Positions 18,166 through 27,584 of a stretch of DNA of 64,000 bases are shown here, in pieces; positions within the stretch are counted from its first letter, which is position 1, and each line of letters opens with the position of its first letter. Origin of the DNA: Gallionella sp. (GTDB lineage Bacteria; Pseudomonadota; Gammaproteobacteria; Burkholderiales; Gallionellaceae); assembly GCA_028688275.1 (NCBI GenBank), contig JAQTYN010000004.1, positions 1-64,000 of the forward strand. Direction: 5' to 3'. The translations under genes were made by a program, and so were the position numbers. The notes beneath the pieces are model-generated. The model was not told the DNA's origin and did no database searches. It was given only the letters and a program-made list of their open reading frames with translations.

Positions 18166-19667
18166 AAATCACTCAGTTATCCATTTCAAACTTTCGCTCT
18201 TTTGAGCAAACGCCCGAATTAAACTTTGGACAACTCAATGTATTGGTTGGGAAAAATAATGCTGGAAAATCATCTGTGTTGTATGCAATTGGGATGGTTC
18301 AAGGTATGGACTCTTCGATACCAAACATCAGAAGCGATAGTGGTCACGCCAGCGTAGATATATTGCTTACCTGTTCAAATTCGTTAGAGAGTGAGAAAAT
18401 TAACCATTTTTCTGCACTTTTTTATAAAGAAAATGCAGACAAAAAGTGGCAATTACAATATGAAAACAAGGATATATCTCAACTTCCATTTGAAAATAAA
18501 GAGCCGAACCACCTCTTAGTACCGTTTTTTTCAAAACGCAAAACAACACACTACTCTAGCCGTGAGGTAAAAAAAGAGTACACAAAACAAATCTCAATTG
18601 ACTGGTCAAATTTGGTTCCCCACTTGGCAAAAATAATCAGCCCAACTTTTCCGCAACACAAAACCTACACCGAAGCTTGTGAAAGTATTCTCGGTTTCAT
18701 TGTTTCCCCTGTTCCATCCGAACATGGGCAACAAGCGGGTATATTTTTGCCAAGTGGCGAAGAATTGTTTATCGAACAAATGGGGGCAGGAGTTCCTCAT
18801 ATCGTTGACTTACTTATCAAACTTGCTGTTTCAAAGGATAAAATTTTCCTGATTGAAGAGCCAGAAAATGATTTACACCCCCAAGCCTTGAAAGCATTGC
18901 TGGCATTGATTATCGAAAGCTCAAAACATAACCAGTTTATTATCTCCACCCACTCCAATATCGTGGTGCAGCATTTGTGCGCTGAACAAGACAGTCGCTT
19001 GTTTGAAGTACGCGTGAAAGATGCTAAACAACAACTTTCAGAGATTAGCGAGGTTGAAACAACGCCCGAAGCACGTTTACGCGTGCTTGAAGATTTAGGC
19101 TATTCCCTTTCCGATACCGCGCCGTATTTATGGGACGCGTGGCTAATTTTGGAAGAGTCCTCCGCTGAAACTATTATTCGCAACCATCTGATTCCTTGGT
19201 TTTACCCTAAATTGGCGCGACTCAAAACTTTTTCTGCGCAAGGCACGGGGAATGTGGAAAAGGCGTTTAGCGATTTGCAACGCCTGATTACTTTTGCCCA
19301 TCTTGAACCCACTTACAAAAATAAAACTTGGGTTATTGTGGACGGCGATGAGTCTGGGCAAACCGCGATTAAAACCATCAAAGAGAAATTTAAGGATTGG
19401 GATGCCGAAAAATTTCAAACCTTTTCCGCAGAAAACTTTGAAACCTACTACCCTGAGCGTTTTGCAGAAAAGGCGAAAACAGCTTTATCTGCACCAGATG
19501 ATGCAAACACCAAAAAAAACACCGCGAAAAGAGCTGCTAAAGCTGCGTTGCTAAAAGAAGTAATTGCTTGGCTGGCTGAGAATCCCGATAAAGGCAAAGC
19601 TGAGTTAGCAAAATCCGCCAAAGAAGTGATCGACAAACTTAAGCAAATTGAAAGTACATTGGCATAG
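18162..19667 (+). CDS. OLD-family ATPase with TOPRIM nuclease domain
   Basis: 501 residues from the ATG at 18162 (MKITQLSISN). The N-terminal ABC-type ATPase has Walker A GKNNAGKSS (about 30-38), the signature-like MGAGVPHIVD, Walker B IFLIEEPENDLHP and the switch His in ISTHSN. The C-terminal half has TOPRIM features: an acidic LILEESSAE and VIVDGDESG, which would bind metal. This architecture is that of OLD/GajA-like nucleases used in phage exclusion. No UvrD-like helicase (GajB) follows, so it looks like a single-gene OLD. Just downstream of the damaged MNT/HEPN pair, it belongs to an accessory island. Confidence 0.82.
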   Translation: MKITQLSISNFRSFEQTPELNFGQLNVLVGKNNAGKSSVLYAIGMVQGMDSSIPNIRSDSGHASVDILLTCSNSLESEKINHFSALFYKENADKKWQLQYENKDISQLPFENKEPNHLLVPFFSKRKTTHYSSREVKKEYTKQISIDWSNLVPHLAKIISPTFPQHKTYTEACESILGFIVSPVPSEHGQQAGIFLPSGEELFIEQMGAGVPHIVDLLIKLAVSKDKIFLIEEPENDLHPQALKALLALIIESSKHNQFIISTHSNIVVQHLCAEQDSRLFEVRVKDAKQQLSEISEVETTPEARLRVLEDLGYSLSDTAPYLWDAWLILEESSAETIIRNHLIPWFYPKLARLKTFSAQGTGNVEKAFSDLQRLITFAHLEPTYKNKTWVIVDGDESGQTAIKTIKEKFKDWDAEKFQTFSAENFETYYPERFAEKAKTALSAPDDANTKKNTAKRAAKAALLKEVIAWLAENPDKGKAELAKSAKEVIDKLKQIESTLA

Positions 19668-19672
19668 CAACC

Positions 19673-19730
19673 GTAGCCCGTATGCAATACGGGGTGAATG
19701 GCGCGATTTCCCGTATTGCATACGGGCTAC
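19673..19730. repeat. Perfect 20-base inverted repeat, possible terminator of the OLD-like gene
   Basis: Arms GTAGCCCGTATGCAATACGG (19673-19692) and its exact complement (19711-19730) enclose an 18-base loop. T-rich sequence follows (TTATTTTT), so on the plus strand it could act as a terminator. The perfect arms suggest a recently mobile palindromic element. Confidence 0.8.
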
Positions 19731-19752
19731 TTATTTTTAAACAGGATCAACC

Positions 19753-20442
19753 ATGCGCATTTTGGCGTTAGAAACTTCGACGGAATTTTGTTCCGTGGCA
19801 TTGTGGCAGGATGGATTTGTTCTGGCGAAGAGTGAATTGGTCGGGCAGAAGCATTCGGAACTATTGTTAAATCAACTAGATGCGTTGCTGCGCGAGGCGG
19901 GGGTGCGCGTGGCGGATTTGGATGGGATTGCGTTTGGCAAAGGGCCAGGGTCGTTCACGGGGGTGCGGATTGCGTGCGGTGTCACACAAGGCTTGGCGTT
20001 GGGCGCGGATTTGTCGGTGGTGGGCGTGTGCACGTTGTTGGCGTTGGCGCAGGCGACGGGCAAGTCGCGGGTGATTGCGGCGTTGGATGCGCGCATGGGC
20101 GAGATTTACCACGCGGCGTATGCGTTGCAAGACGGTGCGTGGTTAGAAATTTCCGCGCCGTGCTTGTGCAAAGCGGAAACCGCGCCGCTGGTCGATGGTG
20201 ACGGTTGGTTCGGCGTGGGCAGTGGTTTTGCGGCGTATTCGGACGCGTTGGCGACACGCTACGCAGGGCAGTTGGACGGCGTGGATGCGCAAGCCGTACC
20301 ACAAGCGGCGGCGATTGCGGTGTTGGGCGCGGCGGAATTTTTGGCGGGACGCGGCGTGGATGCGGCATTGGCGCAACCGTTGTATTTGCGCGATAAGGTG
20401 GCGTTGAAAACCGCCGAGCGCGTCGCTTTGGGGGGCGCATGA
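19753..20442 (+). CDS. tsaB: tRNA threonylcarbamoyladenosine biosynthesis protein TsaB
   Basis: TsaB is the regulatory partner of TsaD in making t6A37 of tRNAs. 229 residues with the ASKHA-fold motifs ILALETSTEFCSVAL at the N-terminus and GKGPGSFTGVRI. Length is typical. rimI and udg follow, the usual gammaproteobacterial neighbourhood. Strong G-rich coding composition creates many long antisense frames here, which are not genes. Confidence 0.95.
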   Translation: MRILALETSTEFCSVALWQDGFVLAKSELVGQKHSELLLNQLDALLREAGVRVADLDGIAFGKGPGSFTGVRIACGVTQGLALGADLSVVGVCTLLALAQATGKSRVIAALDARMGEIYHAAYALQDGAWLEISAPCLCKAETAPLVDGDGWFGVGSGFAAYSDALATRYAGQLDGVDAQAVPQAAAIAVLGAAEFLAGRGVDAALAQPLYLRDKVALKTAERVALGGA

Positions 20443-20542
20443 TGCTTGAATCCATTGGCGTGGGGAGCCGATTCGTTTCTCACAACACCCTTCGCGCAAT
20501 GAATTGCGCTCCCACAGTGGCGTGTATGCGGGGGCGAATGGC

Positions 20543-20995
20543 ATGATTCGAGATATGACCCCTGTCGATGTAAACGCGGTGCTGGCAATTGAGCAAGCGG
20601 TGCAGCCGTATCCGTGGACATTGGGCAATTTTAACGATGCTTTGCAAGCGGGTTATGTGGCGCGGGTGGCGGTGAATAACGATGAAATTCAAGGATTTAT
20701 GGTGTGGTTTCCGTTGCCCGATGAAGCGGAATTGTTGAATGTCGGCGTGGCAGCGGCACATCAACGGCAAGGCATTGCGCGGGCGTTGTTGGCGGATATG
20801 TTGACCACGGCGAAGTCGCAAGCGCGGCAACGGGTGTTTTTGGAAGTGCGCGTGTCGAATACCCCCGCGATTGAGTTGTATTGCCAAACGGGTTTTGCCG
20901 TGGCGGGCGAGCGGCGGCATTATTATAAAAATGCCAACGGCAGCGAGGACGCGCTGGTGATGGTGTGCGAATTAACGGGAGCGGGCGATGAATAG
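20543..20995 (+). CDS. rimI: Ribosomal protein S18-alanine N-acetyltransferase
   Basis: A GNAT acetyltransferase acting on the N-terminal Ala of S18. Started at the ATG at 20543 (MIRDMTPVDVNAVLAIE), giving 150 residues. The acetyl-CoA loop is VAAAHQRQGIARALL. Upstream frame to 20504 passes through a palindrome-like segment (GCGCAATGAATTGCGC) and is probably not translated. The stop overlaps the udg start by eight bases. Confidence 0.93.
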   Translation: MIRDMTPVDVNAVLAIEQAVQPYPWTLGNFNDALQAGYVARVAVNNDEIQGFMVWFPLPDEAELLNVGVAAAHQRQGIARALLADMLTTAKSQARQRVFLEVRVSNTPAIELYCQTGFAVAGERRHYYKNANGSEDALVMVCELTGAGDE

Positions 20996-21923
20996 GCAAA
21001 CAGCGGTGTTGCGGGAATTGGGCTTGTATCCCTTGTGGCAACGGCGGGAAATGCCCGTGCAGGTTTCTGTGGGTGCGAATTTATTCGCACGGGGTGAAGC
21101 GGCGAATCACACGGCTGATGAAAATACATTAACCGCCGTTCGGCCTGATCCTTCGACTTCGCTCAGGACTGAGGGCGAGGTCGAAGGGCAAAGCGCATCC
21201 ACCGAAACGCAGAATCAAGCCGCCAATGATGCCGTTCGCCCTGAGCTTGTCGAAGGGAAAATTGCCAACATGGTGGATGCCGTGGATGAAAATCGTGCGA
21301 ATGAATTCGCACCTACGGGTGTGGTCGATCCCGCCATTGAAATTCCTCGCCCCGAGATTTCCCCTGAATCCCGCGCCAATTGGGCAACCTTGCACTCACA
21401 AATTGAAATTTGCCAACGCTGCGAGCTACACGCGGGCTGTTTGCAAACCGTCTGTGGCACGGGCGATCCAGAAGCGGATTGGCTGTTTATCGGCGATTGG
21501 TCGAGCGAGGAGGATGATGTGCAAGGCGAGCCGTTTATGGGGGCGGCGGGCAAGTTGTTGGACAATATGTTGCGTGCCATTGGCTTGAATCGTCAGCAAA
21601 ATGTGTATTTAAGCAATGTGTTGAAATGCCGTCCGCCTGAACAACATCACAGCTTGAGCAGCGAAATCGAACAGTGCTTGCCGTATTTGCATCAGCAAAT
21701 TGACTTGATTAAACCTAAAAAAATCATCGCCTTGGGCAATACTGCTGCGCACGCTTTGTTAGGCGGCAATGTCCCGCTCAAAACTTTGCGCGGACATGTT
21801 CATCATTACCAAGATATCCCTGTGATCGTCACCTACCACCCCGCTTATTTGCTCCGCAGCCCACTTGAAAAAGCGCATGTTTGGGCGGATTTGTGTTTGA
21901 CGAAGTCATTGAATGATCGGTGA
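20988..21923 (+). CDS. Uracil-DNA glycosylase, family 4-like, with repeat-derived N-terminal linker
   Basis: This 311-residue protein belongs to the Fe-S uracil-DNA glycosylase family that starts base-excision repair. The core begins near residue 130 (CQRCELHAGC, cluster cysteines). GEPFMGAAGKLLDNML, NVLKCRPP and the C-terminal TYHPAYLLRSP follow. The usual GEAPG motif A appears as GDWSSEEDD, a noticeable change that is common in rimI-linked members. Residues about 28-110, between a conserved N-terminus (RELGLYPLWQRR) and the core, are encoded by nested REP-type palindromes (DPSTSLRTEGEVEG, VRPELVEG, VGANLFARG). The frame is kept, so the protein is probably functional with a long disordered linker. 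Confidence 0.85.
   Translation: MNRQTAVLRELGLYPLWQRREMPVQVSVGANLFARGEAANHTADENTLTAVRPDPSTSLRTEGEVEGQSASTETQNQAANDAVRPELVEGKIANMVDAVDENRANEFAPTGVVDPAIEIPRPEISPESRANWATLHSQIEICQRCELHAGCLQTVCGTGDPEADWLFIGDWSSEEDDVQGEPFMGAAGKLLDNMLRAIGLNRQQNVYLSNVLKCRPPEQHHSLSSEIEQCLPYLHQQIDLIKPKKIIALGNTAAHALLGGNVPLKTLRGHVHHYQDIPVIVTYHPAYLLRSPLEKAHVWADLCLTKSLNDR
21069..21316. repeat. Composite REP element inserted in frame within udg
   Basis: Outer arms GTGGGTGCGAATTTATTCGC (from 21069) and GTGCGAATGAATTCGCACCT (from 21295) are inverted copies with 20 of 22 bases matching. Inside are REP-family segments: CCTTCGACTTCGCTCAGG near 21160-21176, GAGGTCGAAGG just after, and GTTCGCCCTGAGCTTGTCGA at 21234-21253. The last is the same family as at 17631, 46101 and 51531. 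All frames used keep the udg reading frame open. Confidence 0.8.
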
Positions 21924-21953
21924 TGATGGCACATTGCTAATACATGCAGTCAC

Positions 21954-21982
21954 AAAAAACGCGCCTTACGGCGCGTTTTTTG
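21954..21982. terminator. Bidirectional terminator between udg and psiF-like gene
   Basis: AAAAAACGCGCC and GGCGCGTTTTTT flank a four-base loop. It sits between convergent genes, with A-run on one side and T-run on the other, so it can serve both. Confidence 0.92.
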
Positions 21983-21996
21983 TTAGAAGCTCAAAA

Positions 21997-22401
21997 TTAG
22001 CCTTTTAAGCAAGTTGCCATAAAGGTGCGACGTTCTTCACCTTTCAACTTTTTAGTTTTAATTTCTTCATTACAAGTTTTCATCTTGTTTTGTTGTTTAC
22101 CTGCGGCAGCGGCATGACCCACTGCAGCTGCGGCAACAGCTGAAGATGCGACAGGTGCTGCGGCAGGTGCGGCAGCACCTGTCGCAGGTTTAGCAGCCGC
22201 AGGTTTAGCTGTGCCCGCTTTCAAAACATACTCTTTCGACAAGCATTTTTTCATAAAAGCTTTGCGTTCTTCACCTTTCAGTGCAGATGCTTTGGCTTCG
22301 ATGTTGCAACCTTTCATTTTTTCTTGCTGCGGTCCCGCGAAAGCGGAAGATGATGCAGCCAAAGCAAAGCCTAAACAAGCCAATGCGATCAGTTTTTTCA
22401 T
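21997..22401 (-). CDS. PsiF-repeat secreted protein with Ala/Pro linker
   Basis: A 134-residue protein with a signal peptide (hydrophobic to SSAFAGPQ). Two PsiF repeats are visible: one near residues 24-56 (KMKGCNIEAK, LKGEERKAFMKKCLS) and one near 101-133 (KMKTCNEEIK, LKGEERRTFMATCLK). They are joined by a low-complexity Ala/Pro/Lys linker. PsiF was named as phosphate-starvation-inducible in E. coli but its function is unknown. Each repeat has two cysteines, suggesting disulfides in the periplasm. Ends at the shared terminator. Confidence 0.8.
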   Translation of the reverse strand: MKKLIALACLGFALAASSSAFAGPQQEKMKGCNIEAKASALKGEERKAFMKKCLSKEYVLKAGTAKPAAAKPATGAAAPAAAPVASSAVAAAAVGHAAAAGKQQNKMKTCNEEIKTKKLKGEERRTFMATCLKG

Positions 22402-22508
22402 GTGTTTCTCCTAAAATGTATTGAAAGTAGCGTTTCTCGTGACGCGAAAAACGTCCGCATTATAACGAGGTCGCCTCTTGGTATAAGAAGTTTTTGAACG
22501 TAGCGAAC

Positions 22509-23414
22509 TTAACCCTTTTTCACCACTTGCATCGCCGTCGCCACCATGCCTGCGATGTCGGCGGCATTGCCTGGCAAAATCATGGTGTTGCCTTGCTTGG
22601 CGATATTGCCGAACGCATCGACAAATTTTTCTGCGACTTTTAAATTGACGGCAGTCAATCCCCCATCCTGTTGTACCGCTTGAGCGACCACACGGATGGA
22701 TTCAGCGGTGGCATTCGCGACCAGTAATAACGCCTCGGCTTCACCTTGTGCGTTATTGATGGCGGCTTGTTTCGAGCCTTCCGATTCGCGAATGGAGGCA
22801 GTCATTTTACCTTCCGCCAAGTTGATTTCTTCTTGCTTTTTACCTTCGGATTGGGCAATCAAGGCACGCTTTTCACGTTCAGCGGTGATTTGCTTTTGCA
22901 TAGCCGCCAACACTTGTTGGGGTGGCGTGATGTCCTTGATTTCATAACGCAACACTTTTACGCCCCAGTTTGGGCTGGCCTCATCCAGCGCAAACACCAC
23001 GGTGCGGTTTATCGCATCGCGGTCTTCAAGTAATTTATCCAAATCGCGTTTACCGCATTCTGAACGCAATGCGGTTTGCGCCAACATGGTAATCGCGGCT
23101 AGATAGTTGGACGAGCCATAGCTGGCGCGCGCGGCATCTGTCACTTGGTAATACAGCACACCATCCACTTGAACTTGGGTGTTGTCGCGAGTGATACACA
23201 CTTGCGGAGCGATGTCGATGGGGAATTCCGTTAAGCGATGGCGATAAGCAATGCGATCCATAAAGGGAATCACGATACTTAATCCTGGTTGCAAGGTGCC
23301 GTGGTATTTACCAAATCGCTCGATCACCCACGCATTTTGCTGCGGCACGATTTTGATGGTCTGGTAGGCGAGGATAGCAGCTGCAACGACTAAAACGATA
23401 TAGAACATTTCCAT
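22509..23414 (-). CDS. qmcA: QmcA-like SPFH/stomatin membrane protein
   Basis: 301 residues: one N-terminal membrane segment (about 4-20) followed by the SPFH/band-7 domain (VPQQNAWVIERFGKYHGTLQPG) and a helical coiled-coil region rich in Glu, Ala and Lys. Such stomatins form ring-like assemblies in microdomains and help membrane protease quality control. It lies 17 bases downstream of an NfeD-like gene, the characteristic stomatin-NfeD pair. A clear AAGGAGC ribosome site precedes the ATG. Confidence 0.92.
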   Translation of the reverse strand: MEMFYIVLVVAAAILAYQTIKIVPQQNAWVIERFGKYHGTLQPGLSIVIPFMDRIAYRHRLTEFPIDIAPQVCITRDNTQVQVDGVLYYQVTDAARASYGSSNYLAAITMLAQTALRSECGKRDLDKLLEDRDAINRTVVFALDEASPNWGVKVLRYEIKDITPPQQVLAAMQKQITAEREKRALIAQSEGKKQEEINLAEGKMTASIRESEGSKQAAINNAQGEAEALLLVANATAESIRVVAQAVQQDGGLTAVNLKVAEKFVDAFGNIAKQGNTMILPGNAADIAGMVATAMQVVKKG

Positions 23415-23431
23415 TTTGTGCTCCTTATGTG

Positions 23432-23848
23432 TTATTCAATGTTGAGATGAGAACCAATAACAGCGTTAATTTGCCAAGTGACTCTGCGGGTATCTGTGGT
23501 GCTGCTTGGGGTGAGTTCTGCATCCCATTCTGCCCCGCGATAGCTGACCCTTGCATGACGTTCATCCATCCAACGAACGATTTGTACGGTTTGTCCCACG
23601 TCGTAACTAAAGTTGGCTTGTGCGTTGGGTGGCTCGTCATGCTTTTTCCAACTGTAAATGGCGGCCAAACTGCCCGAACACAATAAAGTGGCAACCACCA
23701 TTTGTCCACCCCACGGCATCCCTAAATACGCACATAGCCCAGCAACTGCGAGTCCCAACGCCATAGACAGCATGTAAAAAGTACCTGTGAACATTTCCAT
23801 GATGACTAATACAAGTGCTGCGATCCACCACACCCAATATGTATCCAT
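23432..23848 (-). CDS. NfeD family membrane protein
   Basis: 138 residues with two to three membrane segments in the first 70 (WVWWIAALVLVIMEMF, MLSMALGLAVAGLCAYLG) and a C-terminal OB-fold domain (GQTVQIVRWMDERHARVSYRGAEWDAE). This is the short NfeD type that lacks the serine-protease domain. NfeD and SPFH proteins act as partners, and the two genes form an operon. The ribosome site is GGAGG. Confidence 0.9.
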   Translation of the reverse strand: MDTYWVWWIAALVLVIMEMFTGTFYMLSMALGLAVAGLCAYLGMPWGGQMVVATLLCSGSLAAIYSWKKHDEPPNAQANFSYDVGQTVQIVRWMDERHARVSYRGAEWDAELTPSSTTDTRRVTWQINAVIGSHLNIE

Positions 23849-24099
23849 ACCGCCTCCTGTTCGTTGATGTGCTTATTCTGCCATGTTTTGTATCATGCTA
23901 GGTGTCAATTGCGTGTCATGCTTGGATGATGAAAGCGAAATTAAATAACCTATTTCCGTTATAATCCCCCTGCCTCATGCGATACCAATCCGCGTCGCGG
24001 CTTCTTATTCACCCCCTCAGATCTTTTGATCCCTTATTCGTCTGCCTAGATTGGTGCTATTCAGTATGCTGACTAGCAGGAAGTCGCAGGAGCATTACC

Positions 24100-25419
24100 T
24101 TGTCAAATCAAATTACTTTCGCCAGTCTTAATCTGGCAGAACCCATCATGCGCGCCATTGCGGACGCAGGTTATACCACCCCAACTCCTGTGCAAGCACA
24201 AGCCATTCCGCAGGTCTTGGCAGGCGGCGATTTGCTGGTGGGCGCGCAAACAGGCACGGGAAAAACCGCTGGGTTTACCTTGCCGATACTGCATTTGTTG
24301 CACACCAAACCCGCAGCGACCCCGCGTGCAGGTCGTCCCCGTTGCTTGATTCTCACTCCCACCCGCGAACTGGCGGCACAAGTGGAAGAGTCCGTGCAAA
24401 CTTATGGCAAGTATTTGTCGCTCAAATCCATGGTGATGTTTGGTGGGGTGAATATCAACCCACAAATGAAGTCTTTACGCGGACAAGTCGATATTTTGGT
24501 GGCAACGCCAGGGCGATTGCTGGATCATGTGAGTCAAAAAACACTAGATTTATCCGCTGTGGAAATTTTGATACTGGACGAAGCCGATCGCATGTTGGAC
24601 ATGGGTTTTATTCGCGATATTCGAAAAATTATCGCTTTGTTGCCGAAAAAACGTCAGAACCTGCTGTTCTCTGCCACTTTCTCAGATGAAATCAAAACGC
24701 TCGCAGACGGCTTGTTGCATAACCCAGGTTATGTCGAAGTGGCGCGCCGCAATACCACCTCTGATCTGGTACAGCAAAGTGTCCATATGGTGGCACAAAA
24801 GCTGAAAAGCCATTTGTTGTCTCATCTCATTAAACACAATGATTGGAAACAAGTGCTGGTGTTCACGCGCACCAAACATGGTGCAAACCGATTGGCTGAA
24901 AAACTGAATGGTGATGGTATCCCTGCTGCTGCAATTCATGGCAACAAAAGTCAATCTGCACGCACCAAAGCCTTGGCACAATTCAAAGACGGTAGCTTGC
25001 CTGTGTTAGTCGCCACCGACATCGCAGCACGTGGCTTGGACATTGATATGTTGCCCCATGTGGTGAATTTTGAGTTACCGAATGTCCCTGAAGATTATGT
25101 CCACCGTATCGGACGTACAGGTCGAGCGGGTAGCAACGGTGCAGCGATTTCTTTGGTGGATAGCGAGGAGTTGCAACATCTGAAAAACATCGAACGCTTG
25201 ATTAAACATCAGATCGAACGCGTGGCAATTGACAGCTTTGTGCCACCAACGCATTTGCCACCTGAGGCTCCCCGTCCGCCACAACAAAGTCAAAGACGCA
25301 GTACACAGCCTGCGCCTCGCAAACCTGCGTCAAATCAAGCACAGCCTGCTAAGCCCCGCAATTCTTCGGGTTCGCATCAACCAGCTACGCCCAAAACATC
25401 GGTGCATAGAGGACGTTAA
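24100..25419 (+). CDS. rhlE: DEAD-box ATP-dependent RNA helicase RhlE
   Basis: 439 residues beginning at a TTG codon preceded by AGGAGC. Helicase motifs in order: [43 protein letters not shown] and [10 protein letters not shown]. The C-terminal tail (from about residue 380) is rich in Pro, Gln, Arg and Ser, as in RhlE, and probably binds RNA. RhlE remodels rRNA during ribosome assembly and in RNA decay. The nfeD gene upstream is divergent. Confidence 0.92.
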   Translation: MSNQITFASLNLAEPIMRAIADAGYTTPTPVQAQAIPQVLAGGDLLVGAQTGTGKTAGFTLPILHLLHTKPAATPRAGRPRCLILTPTRELAAQVEESVQTYGKYLSLKSMVMFGGVNINPQMKSLRGQVDILVATPGRLLDHVSQKTLDLSAVEILILDEADRMLDMGFIRDIRKIIALLPKKRQNLLFSATFSDEIKTLADGLLHNPGYVEVARRNTTSDLVQQSVHMVAQKLKSHLLSHLIKHNDWKQVLVFTRTKHGANRLAEKLNGDGIPAAAIHGNKSQSARTKALAQFKDGSLPVLVATDIAARGLDIDMLPHVVNFELPNVPEDYVHRIGRTGRAGSNGAAISLVDSEELQHLKNIERLIKHQIERVAIDSFVPPTHLPPEAPRPPQQSQRRSTQPAPRKPASNQAQPAKPRNSSGSHQPATPKTSVHRGR

Positions 25420-25538
25420 TACGCCTCTCAACGCCAATTTGGTGATTCAATCCAGTCTCGGCGGCGTAGGGACTGGGAAAGCTGCCATGCTTGGTGCAAT
25501 TAATTGGCTTTAAAGCAAGCGGATTGCTTTGGAATAAA

Positions 25539-25566
25539 TTGTAAATTCCCCGCAGCACACTATAAT
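25539..25566 (+). promoter_or_regulatory. Probable sigma-70 promoter of the thrS operon
   Basis: A perfect -10 TATAAT (25561-25566) and a -35 TTGTAA (25539-25544) are separated by 16 bases. Transcription would start near 25573 and leave a leader of about 98 nucleotides before thrS. Confidence 0.6.
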
Positions 25567-25630
25567 GCGCGGGTTTAGTTAGGCGTGGCTTAGGCTAGCC
25601 CTGACATATTGTTAATACGATTATTTTAGC

Positions 25631-25656
25631 TGCGGCTTCGCCGCATTTGTTTTTTT
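25631..25656 (+). terminator. Terminator-like hairpin in the thrS leader (possible attenuator)
   Basis: TGCGGCTTCGCCGCA forms a tight stem with a UUCG-like loop and is followed by TTTGTTTTTTT. It lies inside the proposed thrS leader, 15 bases before the ATG. It could end transcription early (attenuation). Alternatively it is a terminator for upstream transcription, with thrS starting from a promoter not seen here. Confidence 0.6.
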
Positions 25657-25670
25657 AGGAATTAGGAATC

Positions 25671-27584
25671 ATGCCAGTTATTACATTACCCGATGGGTCA
25701 CAACGTCAGTTTGACCAGCCTGTAACGATTGCCGAAGTGGCTGCCAGCATAGGCACGGGCTTGGCACGGGCAGCGTTAGCGGGGCGGGTGGATGGTCAGC
25801 TGGTCGATACGTCGTATTTGATTTCAACGGATGCAGCGTTGGCGATTATCACTGACAAAGATGCGACAGGCTTGGAAGTGATTCGTCATTCCACCGCGCA
25901 TTTATTGGCGCATGCCGTCAAAGAATTATTCCCTGATGCGCAAGTGACGATTGGGCCCGTGATTGAACACGGCTTTTTCTATGATTTTTCCTATCTTCGC
26001 CCCTTTACGCCTGAAGATTTGACTGCGATTGAAAAACGCATGGGCGAATTGGCTAAAAAAGATTTTGCGGTCACCCGAAAAGTTTTGCCCCGTGATGAAG
26101 CAGTCGCCTATTTCAAAGGCATCGGTGAAGCTTACAAAGCGGAAATTATCGAGTCGATTCCAGCGGATCAAGACGTGTCACTTTACACCCAAGGCGAATT
26201 TACCGATTTGTGTCGCGGCCCACACGTTCCTTCGACAGGTAAATTAAAAGTCTTTAAATTGATGAAGTTGGCGGGCGCGTACTGGCGCGGCGACTCCAAA
26301 AATGAAATGTTGCAACGCGTGTATGGCACGGCGTGGGCAAAAAAGGACGAGTTGGAAGCCTATTTGCATCAATTGGAAGAAGCGGAAAAACGCGATCACC
26401 GCAAGTTGGCGAAGCAGTTGGATTTGTTCCACATGCAGGATTCTTCCCCTGGTATGGTGTTCTGGCATCCCAAAGGTTGGACGTTGTGGCAGGAAGTGGA
26501 GCAGTACATGCGCCGCAAATTCCGTGAACATGATTACCAAGAAGTGCGCACGCCGACCATCATGGATCGCACCTTGTGGGAAAAGTCGGGGCATTGGGAA
26601 AACTACCACGATAATATGTTCACCACGCATTCGGAAAACCGCGACTATGCGGTGAAGCCGATGAATTGCCCTGGTCACGTTCAAATTTTTAATCATGGCT
26701 TGCACAGCTATCGTGATTTGCCCTTACGTTTGGCAGAATTTGGTTCCTGTCATCGCAATGAATCGTCGGGTTCTTTGCACGGCTTGATGCGTGTGCGCGG
26801 TTTTACCCAAGATGATGCGCATATTTTCTGTACCGAAGAACAGGTGGAACCCGAGGTGTCGCAATTTATTGTGATGCTGAACGAGGTGTATCGCGATTTC
26901 GGCTTTAGCGAAGTGTTGGTCAAACTTTCGACTCGCCCCGAAAAGCGCGTGGGTTCGGATGAAACATGGGATAAAGCGGAAGCGGGATTGGCTTCAGCAT
27001 TGCAGCAAAATGGTTTGGATTACGAACTGCAACCTGGCGAAGGTGCATTTTACGGCCCGAAAGTTGAATTTACACTGAAAGACAGCCTAGGTCGTTTGTG
27101 GCAATGCGGCACAATACAGTTGGATTTCAACTTACCTGTGCGTTTGGGTGCGGAATTTGTCGATGAAGACAACACGCGCAAACCGCCTGTGATGTTGCAC
27201 CGTGCGATTTTGGGTTCAATGGAGCGTTTTATCGGTATTTTGATCGAACATCACGCAGGAGCATTCCCGCTGTGGTTGTCGCCAATTCAAGTGGTATTGA
27301 TGAATATTTCACAAGCGCAAGCTGAATATACCACTCAAGTGGCGCAAGCCTTGCGGGCGGTAGGTTTGCGTGTGCAATTGGATTTGCGCAATGAGAAGAT
27401 TACCTATAAAATACGCGAACATAGTTTACAAAAATTACCTTATCAAATTATCATAGGCGATAAGGAAGTAGCAGGAAGTTTAGTTGCCGTGCGTACCCGT
27501 AGTGGTGAAGACCTCGGACAGATGACGTTAGAAGCCCTGCTTCAGCGTTTGCAAGCCGAAGTACAAAACGGGCGCACGGCTTAG
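25671..27584 (+). CDS. thrS: Threonyl-tRNA synthetase
   Basis: Charges tRNA-Thr. 637 residues in the normal order: N-terminal TGS domain (1-60), the editing domain with [11 protein letters not shown], the class II catalytic core with [10 protein letters not shown] (zinc Cys) and [12 protein letters not shown], and the C-terminal anticodon-binding domain. In E. coli thrS autoregulates translation through its leader; here the leader instead shows a terminator-like hairpin. First gene of the infC-rpmI-rplT cluster. Confidence 0.98.
   Translation: MPVITLPDGSQRQFDQPVTIAEVAASIGTGLARAALAGRVDGQLVDTSYLISTDAALAIITDKDATGLEVIRHSTAHLLAHAVKELFPDAQVTIGPVIEHGFFYDFSYLRPFTPEDLTAIEKRMGELAKKDFAVTRKVLPRDEAVAYFKGIGEAYKAEIIESIPADQDVSLYTQGEFTDLCRGPHVPSTGKLKVFKLMKLAGAYWRGDSKNEMLQRVYGTAWAKKDELEAYLHQLEEAEKRDHRKLAKQLDLFHMQDSSPGMVFWHPKGWTLWQEVEQYMRRKFREHDYQEVRTPTIMDRTLWEKSGHWENYHDNMFTTHSENRDYAVKPMNCPGHVQIFNHGLHSYRDLPLRLAEFGSCHRNESSGSLHGLMRVRGFTQDDAHIFCTEEQVEPEVSQFIVMLNEVYRDFGFSEVLVKLSTRPEKRVGSDETWDKAEAGLASALQQNGLDYELQPGEGAFYGPKVEFTLKDSLGRLWQCGTIQLDFNLPVRLGAEFVDEDNTRKPPVMLHRAILGSMERFIGILIEHHAGAFPLWLSPIQVVLMNISQAQAEYTTQVAQALRAVGLRVQLDLRNEKITYKIREHSLQKLPYQIIIGDKEVAGSLVAVRTRSGEDLGQMTLEALLQRLQAEVQNGRTA

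Noticed and set aside
19872-20628. Long antisense frames over tsaB and rimI
   Set aside because: They mirror a G-rich coding sequence, are Arg/Pro/His-rich and have no domains or ribosome sites.
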